Below, in pieces: positions 6,582 through 13,442 of a stretch of 15,071 bases of DNA. The stretch's first letter is position 1. Every line of letters begins with the position of its first letter. The translations under genes and the position numbers were made by a program. A model generated the notes under the pieces. The model made no database searches. It had not been told where the DNA came from and saw nothing but the letters and a program-made list of their open reading frames with translations. Location: the NCBI GenBank assembly GCA_002402325.1, contig DHFQ01000175.1, forward strand, positions 1 to 15,071, read 5' to 3'. The stretch comes from Candidatus Aminicenantes bacterium UBA4820 (GTDB lineage Bacteria; Acidobacteriota; UBA4820).

Positions 6582-8045
6582 TTATTCAAGTTCCAGAGTA
6601 TCGCTCAATTTAACTTCTTCTGCCGAATTGATGATTTTAAGGCAGGATGTGTCTCCCTGTGTAGAAATTACTACAGCCTCGCCAACATATTTCCTGATGG
6701 AAGAGATGCCCTCTTCTTGAGTTGATTCAACTCTTGTAACATCAGAAGGCAATCTTGAATCACCTTTTTTTGCTTGAAGTTCATTCCCTTCGTTTTGCTC
6801 TTGAGAAACCTGCGCTCCTTCGGGTAGTCTTGAATCCCTTTTCTTTTGTTTTGCCAACTCTTTGTTTGGATTTTTAACTTTTTGAGGTGACTTACTCTCT
6901 CTGAACAGATCTTTTCCTGCAACTGTCATCTGTTGCTGCTTGAAAAGGTCAGTTATGCTTCCCACAAGAGTATCTTCCAATGCAGAGTACCTGTAAATCC
7001 AAACCTTATCTCCCGGCATAACTTTTTGATTCGCACCAAAATCTGCATAAATTATACTGTGCTTTCCTACGCTCTCAAGACGGTCTTCACTCCAGATTAT
7101 CTTTCCTTTTAACTTGTTGCTTTGTTGCTCACAAAGAGGGAGAGACTCTGATGCGCGAATGTTCCACGGCATAGGTATAGGAGAAAATGGTAGAAGAGCC
7201 ATTCCATATCTAACCTCATCGCAGGAAAGGGTTATTTTTGCGATTGATGTTTTTTCTTGAACGCAGAGTACTTTGACCCTTCCTATCTTTTCGTAAAGTT
7301 TGCCCATATATTTGCCAGAAACGGAGTGATAAACAGGAGGACCCTCGTTGATAATAAAATATTCTCCACCTGAGACGACATCAAGGTTTTTACCACCATT
7401 AAGATAAACGATATCACCTTCACCAAGCGATTCTTTAATCCTCGATGCTGAAGAGGCAATCTTTAAAATTGGCATCTTGAACTTATCGGTGATAAAACCT
7501 GAACAATAGATATCTTTAGCATTGATAGGTGGGAGATTTGCCTCTTCTTCTATTATCATTTCAGGACCTCTCGGACCACCTGCTTCCTCCTCTCCTTCAC
7601 CTTCGCCTTCTTTGCCTATAACTTTTGGTTTCTCGGGCATAGATAGTGGATCACCGGGATAAATCCAATGTGCATCTGTAATGTAGGGATTCATATCCCA
7701 GATAAGAGGCCATAGAAGCCAGTTGCCCAATTTCTGTTGGGAAAGGGTCGAAAGAGTATCACCCTGCTGAATTATGTAGTCCCCTTCTTTTATGGGTGGA
7801 GGATTGTAAGGCGTCCAGTGTCCATCCGCTTGCTTTATAAGTTGCTTTGGCGGAGAAGGAGAACCTTTATACTCCCTTGCCTTTTTTGAGATATCCTCAG
7901 GAACTTTTTGTTCCTGCGCTGTTGTCTGGGCTTGTTGCTCTGGCTCCTCTGCATTAAGAGTCTCCTGAGCAAAAAGATTTAATTGAGGTAACGCAACTAA
8001 AACAACCAACAAAACAGAAAACCATTTCCAGAATCGGAAGTTCAT
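6582..8045 (-). CDS. Secreted LysM-domain protein
   Basis: A 487-residue exported protein. The signal peptide is MNFRFWKW, a hydrophobic core VLLVVLVALP, then a likely cleavage near LFAQE. After a Gln/Glu-rich spacer, residues about 88-137 form a LysM domain (YIIQQGDTLSTLSQQ, then WDMNPYITDAHWIYPGDPLSMP), which in known families binds peptidoglycan. An acidic Gly/Glu linker follows (about 145-170), then a long region of unknown fold with SASRIKESLGEGDIVYLN and a low-complexity stretch holding DSRLP twice. It resembles LysM proteins of didermic bacteria thought to bind the wall, but the C-terminal part is unrecognised. I chose ATG 8045 over the in-frame ATG at 8081 because GAGGGG lies eight bases before it and the signal peptide begins there. 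Transcribed alone, between a clear promoter and a strong terminator. Confidence 0.87.
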   Translation of the reverse strand: MNFRFWKWFSVLLVVLVALPQLNLFAQETLNAEEPEQQAQTTAQEQKVPEDISKKAREYKGSPSPPKQLIKQADGHWTPYNPPPIKEGDYIIQQGDTLSTLSQQKLGNWLLWPLIWDMNPYITDAHWIYPGDPLSMPEKPKVIGKEGEGEGEEEAGGPRGPEMIIEEEANLPPINAKDIYCSGFITDKFKMPILKIASSASRIKESLGEGDIVYLNGGKNLDVVSGGEYFIINEGPPVYHSVSGKYMGKLYEKIGRVKVLCVQEKTSIAKITLSCDEVRYGMALLPFSPIPMPWNIRASESLPLCEQQSNKLKGKIIWSEDRLESVGKHSIIYADFGANQKVMPGDKVWIYRYSALEDTLVGSITDLFKQQQMTVAGKDLFRESKSPQKVKNPNKELAKQKKRDSRLPEGAQVSQEQNEGNELQAKKGDSRLPSDVTRVESTQEEGISSIRKYVGEAVVISTQGDTSCLKIINSAEEVKLSDTLELE

Positions 8046-8053
8046 GGCTTTTT

Positions 8054-8059
8054 CCCCTC
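8054..8059 (-). promoter_or_regulatory. Ribosome binding site deciding the LysM start
   Basis: GAGGGG on the minus strand, eight bases before ATG 8045. The upstream in-frame ATG at 8081 would place this site inside the coding region and would put twelve charged residues before the signal peptide. Confidence 0.7.
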
Positions 8060-8093
8060 TCAAATAAAATTCCATTTCCATTCCATTTTTTAG

Positions 8094-8121
8094 TTTATAC
8101 CTAATAATAGGTAAAAGTCAA
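8094..8121 (-). promoter_or_regulatory. Promoter of the LysM gene
   Basis: Minus-strand -35 TTGACT (8116-8121), 16-base spacer, -10 TATAAA (8094-8099), each matching the sigma-70 consensus at five of six positions. The start of transcription would fall near 8087, giving a leader of about 40 bases with the GAGGGG site. The spacer contains the inverted repeat TACCTA-ATAA-TAGGTA (8098-8113, plus-strand view), a possible operator. Confidence 0.65.
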
Positions 8122-8136
8122 GTGGTAAAACCGTCC

Positions 8137-8163
8137 TTTACATTTTTTAAAAAATGTTATAAA
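8137..8163 (+). promoter_or_regulatory. Possible promoter of the ferredoxin gene
   Basis: TTTACA (8137-8142), 15-base spacer, TATAAA (8158-8163). The spacer is shorter than usual, so this is tentative. The ribosome binding site GGAGG (8174-8178) and ATG 8183 follow at a suitable distance, leaving a leader of about 13 bases. Confidence 0.4.
8140..8157. repeat. Perfect 18-base palindrome ACATTTTTTAAAAAATGT
   Basis: A complete two-fold symmetric sequence centred between 8148 and 8149. It lies in the divergent region, exactly between the proposed -35 and -10 of the ferredoxin promoter and about 20 bases upstream of the LysM -35. Its place suggests an operator for a dimeric regulator. The A/T runs also make it flexible or bent DNA. 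Confidence 0.6.
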
Positions 8164-8182
8164 TTTCACTTCTGGAGGTAAT

Positions 8183-8362
8183 ATGGCAGAAGTAGAAATC
8201 AATCCTATTCTTTGCGAAAACAACCAGCTTTGTTTTGATATTTGTTCAGAGGGAGTTTTTGAAGTTGATAGAGGAAAAGTTGTCGTAAAAAACCCTGAAA
8301 ATTGCAATGAATGTTTCCTCTGTGTCGAAACTTGCCCTACGGGTGCGGTCTCTATTGACTGA
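8183..8362 (+). CDS. Small ferredoxin, bicluster fold with one incomplete cluster motif
   Basis: A 59-residue protein that would be an electron carrier in the cytoplasm. The second motif is complete: C41, C44, C47 and C51-P. The first is C11, N14 in place of the expected Cys, C17 and C21, and C21 is followed by Ser rather than Pro. In bicluster ferredoxins this pattern (second Cys of a motif replaced, often by Asp) goes with a [3Fe-4S] cluster, so a 7Fe form is possible by inference. Between the motifs the segment GVFEVDRGKVVVKNPENC is typical of the family. ATG has GGAGG four bases before it. The gene stands alone, diverges from the LysM gene and overlaps the 3' end of rfaE2 by 11 bases. Nothing nearby shows its redox partner. 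It may also be compared with FixX-like ferredoxins. Confidence 0.88.
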   Translation: MAEVEINPILCENNQLCFDICSEGVFEVDRGKVVVKNPENCNECFLCVETCPTGAVSID

Positions 8363-8840
8363 CTTTTAGAATCAATTCCGAAGTTGATCTTAATTTTTCA
8401 CCTCCTACTATCTTTACGACTCCACCATTTTTGAGAACTTCTTCTCTTTCAGGAACATCTTCCTCACTGTAATCGCCACCCTTGCAATGAATTTCTGGTT
8501 TAAGTTCTTTTATTATAGAATGAACATTATCCTCCTCAAAAATTGTAACATAGTCAACAAAATATAGTGAGGCAACAATAATTGCCCGCTCCATTTCTCC
8601 AATTATAGGCCTTTTTTCCCCTTTAAGTCTTCTTTCAGAATTATCGGAATTTATTGCAACAAGGAGAATATCACCACACTCCTTTGCTGCTTTCAAATAC
8701 CTTACATGCCCGATGTGCAAAATATCAAAGCAGCCATTAGTTAAAACAAGAGTTTTTGAACCTCTTATTTCCTTTGATAGATTCTCTTTAAGAAATTCTC
8801 TTTCTATTATTTTGCTTTCTGGCTCCCTGAAATTTTTCAA
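8352..8840 (-). CDS. rfaE2: D-glycero-beta-D-manno-heptose 1-phosphate adenylyltransferase
   Basis: The nucleotidyltransferase that joins ATP and heptose 1-phosphate to make ADP-heptose for the lipopolysaccharide inner core; it matches the C-terminal domain of HldE. The family signature TNGCFDILHIGHVRYL includes the HxGH motif; KGGDY and KLRSTSELI follow. The open frame extends to a TTG at 8858, but no ribosome binding site precedes that. A second in-frame TTG at 8840 overlaps the rfaE1 stop as TTGA and has GGGGAAAGGG six bases before it, so I chose it (162 residues, normal for the stand-alone enzyme). Its 3' end meets the ferredoxin gene tail to tail with an 11-base overlap. Function is near certain; the exact start is not. 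Confidence 0.93.
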   Translation of the reverse strand: MKNFREPESKIIEREFLKENLSKEIRGSKTLVLTNGCFDILHIGHVRYLKAAKECGDILLVAINSDNSERRLKGEKRPIIGEMERAIIVASLYFVDYVTIFEEDNVHSIIKELKPEIHCKGGDYSEEDVPEREEVLKNGGVVKIVGGEKLRSTSELILKVSQ

Positions 8841-9841
8841 ATTTTTCCCTTTCCCCAAAGTTCGATTTGCTTTATCAACTCTTCCCGAGAAACCGTTGCA
8901 GTACCGGGTTTCTGGACAACAATTCCACCTGCAACATTTGCTATGTTTGCCGATTCAGCAAAATCAGCCCCTTTTGACAAAGAGAGAATGTATGATGAAA
9001 TCACCGTATCACCTGCGCCGGTAACATCCACAACCTCGTCTTTTCCAACGATGTCAATTTCAAGAGGCTTCTTGTTTCTCTCAAAAAGAGCCATCCCTTT
9101 GCTTCCTCTTGTAACAAGCAGGGCTTCAAGATTTAATCTCCTTCTCAAATTTTCCCCCTCTTTATAAAATTGCTTGTTGTCTTTTGGTATCTCTTTTCCA
9201 ATCTCTTTTTCAAACTCTTCCTCGTTTGGAGTTGCGGTTGTGGCACCACAGAAAGAGCCAAGATTGAACCTTGAATCAACAGCGACAACTTTTCCTTTCA
9301 AAAGAGATAAAAGGTCACAACTTTCACAAAAACCATAACCGTAATCTGAAATTATCACAAAATCTGTTTCCTTTATCGCTCTTTTCAAGGATTTTTTAAT
9401 TTCTTCGACACCTTCCTTTTTAAAAGATGGATTTTCACCCGAATCAACCCTTACAAGTTGCTGTTTTGGTCCATGAGATGTCCCGGCAAGAATCCTCGTC
9501 TTGGTTGGCGTTCGCCACCCTTTTTCCTGCAAAACATATCTTGTTTTTGCCCCTAAATTTTCAAGAATATTCAAAAGTTCTTTTCCTTCTCTATCTTCTC
9601 CAACAATCCCTACAAGAATTGGGATCCCACTTAAAGAAGCGATGTTTGATGCCGTATTGGCGCAACAGCCGGGAAGGAGCGAGGTCTTAACAAGTTTTAC
9701 AATTGGAACGGGTGCCTCCCTTGAAATTCTCTGAACATTTCCAAACCAGAATCTATCAAGGACAAGGTCTCCTACCACAACTATTTTAGCCCCATCGAAA
9801 GAAGAGACGATATTGATAAGTTTTTTATAATGGTTTTTCAA
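8837..9841 (-). CDS. rfaE1: D-glycero-beta-D-manno-heptose-7-phosphate kinase (PfkB family)
   Basis: A 334-residue sugar kinase that phosphorylates heptose 7-phosphate at C1; it matches the N-terminal domain of HldE. Seen: GDLVLDRFWFGNVQRISREAP split over residues 24-44, the KTR...QQLVRVD block at 114-133, and the PfkB signature DVTGAGDT (272-279) with catalytic base D278. The usual PGGAAN near residue 58 reads PGCCAN here, an odd pair of cysteines. The start is TTG, directly after the gmhB stop (TAATTG) and six bases after a perfect AAGGAG. Together with rfaE2 it makes a split HldE, as in bacteria where the two domains are separate genes. Strongly recognised. Confidence 0.95.
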   Translation of the reverse strand: MKNHYKKLINIVSSFDGAKIVVVGDLVLDRFWFGNVQRISREAPVPIVKLVKTSLLPGCCANTASNIASLSGIPILVGIVGEDREGKELLNILENLGAKTRYVLQEKGWRTPTKTRILAGTSHGPKQQLVRVDSGENPSFKKEGVEEIKKSLKRAIKETDFVIISDYGYGFCESCDLLSLLKGKVVAVDSRFNLGSFCGATTATPNEEEFEKEIGKEIPKDNKQFYKEGENLRRRLNLEALLVTRGSKGMALFERNKKPLEIDIVGKDEVVDVTGAGDTVISSYILSLSKGADFAESANIANVAGGIVVQKPGTATVSREELIKQIELWGKGKI

Positions 9842-10417
9842 TTAAAACTCCTTTTTAATGATATAACAAACGGCTTGATAAATGTTTGAAAAAATTCCTT
9901 CTGCCTCAACTTTCCAATTTTTTCTATTATAATGAACCTCTCCATATCCATAACCAGTTTCCACAAGAAAAGGATGTGCCCCTACCGATCTTGCAAACTC
10001 TAAATCGCTTGCCTTATCGCCAATCACATAAGATTTATATAAGTCAATTGAAAACTCTTTTTGTGCCTTTAAAAGCATTCCAGGTTTTGGCTTTCTGCAT
10101 TCACACTTTTTTCTGTAAGACTCATTTGAACCATCGGGATGGTGGGGACAGTAGTAAATCGCATCAAGTTTTGCACCCAAAATAGCAAGCATATTTCTAA
10201 GTTTTTCATTGCACTCAATTACTATTTCTTCACTGAAGTAACCTCTTGCAACACCTGCTTGATTTGTGGCAACAATCGCCTTAATATTATAACTATTCAA
10301 AAGGTTAATTGCCTCAGCAGACCCGGGGATAAGTTTTAACCTTCTTGAATCTGTAAGGTATCCAACCTCTTCTGTAATCGTCCCATCTCTGTCAAAAAAA
10401 ACCGCAAATTCGCTCAT
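9842..10417 (-). CDS. gmhB: D-glycero-D-manno-heptose 1,7-bisphosphate 7-phosphatase
   Basis: A 191-residue HAD phosphatase, the same length as the E. coli enzyme. It removes the C7 phosphate of heptose 1,7-bisphosphate between the kinase and adenylyltransferase steps. Seen: nucleophile D9 and acid D11 in FFDRDGT, T51-N-Q-A-G (motif II), the zinc site C90-x-H92 and C105-x-C107, KPKPGM around 109-114, and VIGDKASD (motif IV, D134). All catalytic and zinc residues are present. I chose ATG 10417, which overlaps the acyltransferase stop as ATGA, over a GTG at 10447 that would add ten residues. The stop codon abuts the TTG of rfaE1. Confidence 0.94.
   Translation of the reverse strand: MSEFAVFFDRDGTITEEVGYLTDSRRLKLIPGSAEAINLLNSYNIKAIVATNQAGVARGYFSEEIVIECNEKLRNMLAILGAKLDAIYYCPHHPDGSNESYRKKCECRKPKPGMLLKAQKEFSIDLYKSYVIGDKASDLEFARSVGAHPFLVETGYGYGEVHYNRKNWKVEAEGIFSNIYQAVCYIIKKEF
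9848..9853 (-). promoter_or_regulatory. Ribosome binding site AAGGAG supporting the TTG start of rfaE1
   Basis: AAGGAG on the minus strand, six bases before TTG 9841. It lies inside the last codons of gmhB. It explains how an uncommon start codon can be used well and supports coupled translation. Confidence 0.75.
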
Positions 10418-11340
10418 TTTTTCATATCTTCCGGTCTTGTTCTCCACCTATTATGCATAAAAAACCAGCCTGAAGGTTGCTCTTTAATGGCTATTTCAAG
10501 AAGATTTGTAACCTTCTCAGTCAATTTTATAGCATTTTCATCATAATTTAAAGATGGGTCGGGGTAAATTGGCTCATTGTAGACCACTTTGTAACCATAA
10601 CCATCTTCAAAAGAAAATACAGGAAGTATCGGAACATTTAACCTTGATGCAACCTTTCCAAGTGCGGGAGTCGTCGCTGCCAATCTTCCAAAAAAAGGCA
10701 CAAAAATTGCCCCATCCTCTCCAAAATTTTGATCAAAAACAAAGGCAACCCCTTCTCCCTTTTTCAAGGCTTTGACCATTTCTCTTACCGCATTTCTTTT
10801 ATAAATTACTCTATTTCCGTAAGATTCTCTTATTTTCCTAAAAAAATTTTCAAGATGAGGATTGTCAAGTGGCCTTGTAATCATATTCAAAGTGTAACCA
10901 AGCACACTTTGCATATATGCGACAAATTCCCAGTTGCCAAAATGACCCGAAACAAGGATATAGCCCTTCTCTTTCAAGGCAACATCCTGTAAAAAATTCC
11001 AGTTAACAATTTTTGACTTTATAAAGATTTTCTTATACAAACTTTTTAAAAAAACTATCTCAACAAAAAGTCTTCCTAAGTGCTCAAAACACTTTTTTGC
11101 TATCTCTTTTACCCTTCTGTCATCAATTCCCTCAAAACAGTCAGAGATGTTTTTCTTTGCCATTTCCCTATGTTTTCTGTCAAGAAAATAGACAATAAGA
11201 CCTATTTTTCTGCCAATGCGTATCTTTAAACAAAATGGAAATGGTTTTATAAAAATAATGACAACTCTTACAAAAAGATACTCTAAAAGCCATGCAAATT
11301 TTATAAAGAAAGAGGGTTTTTTGCCAAATTTAGGCTTCAC
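10414..11340 (-). CDS. Lipid A biosynthesis lauroyl/myristoyl acyltransferase family protein (LpxL/HtrB-like)
   Basis: A 308-residue membrane-associated acyltransferase. Seen: a hydrophobic N-terminal segment (about residues 11-33), catalytic HFGNWE at 133-138, ITRPLDNPHLENFFRKIR (156-171), VFDQN (201-205), FVPFFG (213-218) with AATTPA, and a C-terminal WFFMHNRWRTRP (292-303). This is the LpxL/LpxM/HtrB pattern. Such enzymes add secondary acyl chains to lipid A on the inner face of the cytoplasmic membrane. The start is GTG, overlapping the tmk stop region by 11 bases, with GGGGTGAT just upstream. Its place between tmk and gmhB fits lipopolysaccharide synthesis. The exact acyl donor and acceptor cannot be told from sequence. 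Confidence 0.9.
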   Translation of the reverse strand: MKPKFGKKPSFFIKFAWLLEYLFVRVVIIFIKPFPFCLKIRIGRKIGLIVYFLDRKHREMAKKNISDCFEGIDDRRVKEIAKKCFEHLGRLFVEIVFLKSLYKKIFIKSKIVNWNFLQDVALKEKGYILVSGHFGNWEFVAYMQSVLGYTLNMITRPLDNPHLENFFRKIRESYGNRVIYKRNAVREMVKALKKGEGVAFVFDQNFGEDGAIFVPFFGRLAATTPALGKVASRLNVPILPVFSFEDGYGYKVVYNEPIYPDPSLNYDENAIKLTEKVTNLLEIAIKEQPSGWFFMHNRWRTRPEDMKK

Positions 11341-11962
11341 TTATCACCCCAGCGATTATAAGAGCCTTTAGAATTTCTTGAAAAACATCACCTTTCTCTC
11401 CTGTTGCATCAATCACCTTTATCCTTTGATATTCTTTTGCAAGCAATTCGTAGCCTTCATAAACCCTTCTGTGAAAATCAAGGTCGTAAGATTCAAACTT
11501 TCCCTCTGAAAATAGATTTGCTTTGTCTCTTCTTCTTGCCCTTGAAAGTGCTCTTTCTGGATCCAACCTCAAAAGAAGAGTTATATCTGGCTCCAAACCA
11601 TTTGTTGAAAAGTAGATAAGATTTTCAACCTCTTCTCTTTGAAGTTTTCTTCCATAAATCTGGTATGCCCTTGTAGCGTCTGAAAATCTGTCGCATAAAA
11701 CAATTTTCCCATCTTTAAGGGCAGGAAGAATCACCTTTTCAATATGTTCACTTCTTTCAGCAAGATATAGCAAAAGTTCAGTCGTTCTGTTTATCTTACT
11801 CTCTTCAGATAGAAGAAGTTTTCTTAACTCACTTCCGATTGGTGAACCACCCGGCTCCCTTGTAACAATAAATGGAATACCTTTTTTAAAAAAGTATTGT
11901 GCAAGAAAACCAATCTGTGTAGTTTTTCCACTTCCTTCAACTCCTTCAAAAGTGATAAACAC
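11330..11962 (-). CDS. tmk: Thymidylate kinase
   Basis: A 210-residue P-loop kinase that converts dTMP to dTDP. Seen: FEGVEGSGKTTQ (5-16, Walker A), REPGG (35-39), DRFSDATRAYQ (91-101) with the DR motif, the arginine-rich lid (RARRRDKAN, 141-149) and FESYDLDFHRRVYEGY. Length is normal. The start is GTG with GGAGG six bases before it; an overlapping ATG one frame away does not lead to this protein. It is first in the minus-strand heptose/lipid A operon and diverges from the RNA methyltransferase gene. Secure. Confidence 0.96.
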   Translation of the reverse strand: MFITFEGVEGSGKTTQIGFLAQYFFKKGIPFIVTREPGGSPIGSELRKLLLSEESKINRTTELLLYLAERSEHIEKVILPALKDGKIVLCDRFSDATRAYQIYGRKLQREEVENLIYFSTNGLEPDITLLLRLDPERALSRARRRDKANLFSEGKFESYDLDFHRRVYEGYELLAKEYQRIKVIDATGEKGDVFQEILKALIIAGVISEA

Positions 11963-11993
11963 ATCAAACCTCCAATCTTATTTTACCAGAAGT

Positions 11994-12024
11994 ATTATGT
12001 TTTAAAAAGTGAAAATTCTTCCAA
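11994..12024 (-). promoter_or_regulatory. Possible promoter of the tmk-lpxL-gmhB-rfaE1-rfaE2 operon
   Basis: Minus-strand TTGGAA (12019-12024), a long 19-base spacer, and CATAAT (11994-11999). An alternative extended -10, TGGTAAAAT (11980-11988), would leave almost no leader before the GGAGG. Both are weak by eye; the region is very AT-rich. Confidence 0.33.
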
Positions 12025-12041
12025 TTTTTAATTTTCAATTG
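12022..12041. repeat. Inverted repeat CAATT-N10-AATTG in the divergent tmk/RNA methyltransferase region
   Basis: Five-base arms at 12022-12026 and 12037-12041 span about two helical turns, the spacing of a dimeric repressor site. It overlaps the possible tmk -35 and lies next to the plus-strand -35 at 12045. In such AT-rich DNA it could be chance. Confidence 0.3.
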
Positions 12042-12044
12042 CTG

Positions 12045-12074
12045 TTGAAAAATGGGTGAAGGATAGGGTAAGAT
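12045..12074 (+). promoter_or_regulatory. Possible promoter of the RNA methyltransferase operon
   Basis: TTGAAA (12045-12050), 18-base spacer, TAAGAT (12069-12074). Transcription would begin near 12081, only about three bases before ATG 12084. That layout would suit a start at GTG 12096, which has GGAG six bases upstream of it. Confidence 0.4.
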
Positions 12075-12083
12075 AACAAAATA

Positions 12084-13442
12084 ATGGAGTGGAATGTGAA
12101 AAATAGGAAGAATTATTTTCAAAGCAAAAGAGATGAAAAGGTTAAGAGGGCAGAGGTTGATGTTGAGGAGATAGTCTGGGGCGGGAAGGGACTTACGAGG
12201 CTTAATGGAAAGATTTTCTTTGTTTCAAAGGCAGTGCCGGAAGAGAGGGTGAAAATAAGGATAACACTTGAAAAGTCTGACTTTGGTGAGGGTGAAATTG
12301 AGAGAATAATCACACCATCAAGGTTTAGAGTTTCTCCTTTATGCAAAGATTTTAAAAGGTGCGGTGGCTGTCAATTGCAGATGATGAACTATCCATCTCA
12401 ACTTTCACAAAAGCAAAAAATTGCGGAAAACATATTGAGAAGGTGGAGAGAGTTTGCAAAATTTAATGAAATTATTGGAATGAAAAATCCATTTTTTTAT
12501 AGGCATAAAGGCGAATTTCATCTAAAGGTGAAGGACGGAAAATTGATTTTTGGTTTTTACGAAAAAGAATCGCACAACATTGTTGATTTTGAAAATTGCT
12601 ACCTTTTTGATGACAAATTTAATCTTAAGTTAAAAGAGGTTGTAAAATGTTTAAACTCCGCAAAGTGTAAGAATTCACTTTTGAGTTTTTCTTTAAGTTG
12701 TTCTGAAACTGGTAAAGATTATGTTTTAAGTTTATCGCACAAAGGCTCTTTTAAAGATGAGAATGAGATTCTTGAGAAACTTTCCCCTGCGAATTTAAAG
12801 GGAATCATCGTTGAAAACGAGGAGACTCAAAGTATAAGGACGGTTGAAGAGTGTTTTATAACCTACTCAATTAAACAATCTGAGGAGATTTTAAAAGAGA
12901 TCCATTTCAAAGTGAACCCAAAAAGTTTTACACAGGCAAATTTTGAGATGAACTCTCTTCTTATTAAAGAGTCCTTAAGACTTTTGAATTTATCAAACTA
13001 TGAAAGCATTCTTGAACTATTTTCGGGGGTGGGAAACTTCTCCCTCCCTATCTCACTAAGGTGCAAAGAAGTTCTGTCAATAGAGGGATCGGAAGTTGCC
13101 TCAAAAGATGCAAAATTCAATTCAACTTTTAATGGGATTACAAATGTTGAAAATATTAACGGCGATGTTAACGAATGGATTTTGAAACTTCTTGCACAAA
13201 GCAGGCAATTTGATGTGATTTTCCTTGATCCACCAAGAAGCGGATCTTTTGAAATAATGGATACAATTGCAAGATTTCAACCGAAAAAAATTCTTTATGT
13301 TTCCTGCTTTCTCCCAACACTTGAAAGAGATTTAAGAAGAATTTATGAATTTGGTTACGCACCAACAGAATTTTCATTTTTTGATATGGTTCCGCAGACT
13401 TACGGAATAGAAACGATAGCACTTCTTACGAGGAAAAAATGA
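12084..13442 (+). CDS. RNA (uracil-5-)-methyltransferase, RlmD/TrmA family
   Basis: A 452-residue SAM-dependent enzyme making 5-methyluridine, in 23S rRNA (RlmD/RlmC type) or tRNA. Residues about 22-80 form a TRAM RNA-binding domain. An iron-sulfur site is shown by C87-x5-C93-x2-C96 and the distant C172. The catalytic half has FTQAN (282-286), SAM-binding ELFSGVGNFS (311-320), DPPRSG (382-387), nucleophile C408 in YVSC, and the base E443 in GIETIALL. All key residues are intact. The iron-sulfur motif favours RlmD-like over TrmA proper, but the target base cannot be fixed here. I give the ATG at 12084; no ribosome binding site precedes it, and GTG 12096 with GGAG six bases upstream is a real alternative. 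It overlaps the next gene by ATGA. Confidence 0.92.
   Translation: MEWNVKNRKNYFQSKRDEKVKRAEVDVEEIVWGGKGLTRLNGKIFFVSKAVPEERVKIRITLEKSDFGEGEIERIITPSRFRVSPLCKDFKRCGGCQLQMMNYPSQLSQKQKIAENILRRWREFAKFNEIIGMKNPFFYRHKGEFHLKVKDGKLIFGFYEKESHNIVDFENCYLFDDKFNLKLKEVVKCLNSAKCKNSLLSFSLSCSETGKDYVLSLSHKGSFKDENEILEKLSPANLKGIIVENEETQSIRTVEECFITYSIKQSEEILKEIHFKVNPKSFTQANFEMNSLLIKESLRLLNLSNYESILELFSGVGNFSLPISLRCKEVLSIEGSEVASKDAKFNSTFNGITNVENINGDVNEWILKLLAQSRQFDVIFLDPPRSGSFEIMDTIARFQPKKILYVSCFLPTLERDLRRIYEFGYAPTEFSFFDMVPQTYGIETIALLTRKK

Noticed and set aside
6740..6850. Repeat array such as CRISPR
   Set aside because: There are only two imperfect copies, inside a coding region and in frame.
8046..8081. Twelve-residue N-terminal extension of the LysM protein from ATG 8081
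   Set aside because: It would precede a good signal peptide and bury the GAGGGG ribosome binding site of ATG 8045.
10418..10447. GTG 10447 as the gmhB start
   Set aside because: ATG 10417 overlaps the upstream stop as ATGA and gives the usual family length with the DRDGT motif at the normal distance.
12119..12346. Open frame of 75 codons on the minus strand near the methyltransferase start
   Set aside because: It is antisense to the TRAM domain, Ser/Pro-rich as expected of a shadow frame, with no ribosome binding site.
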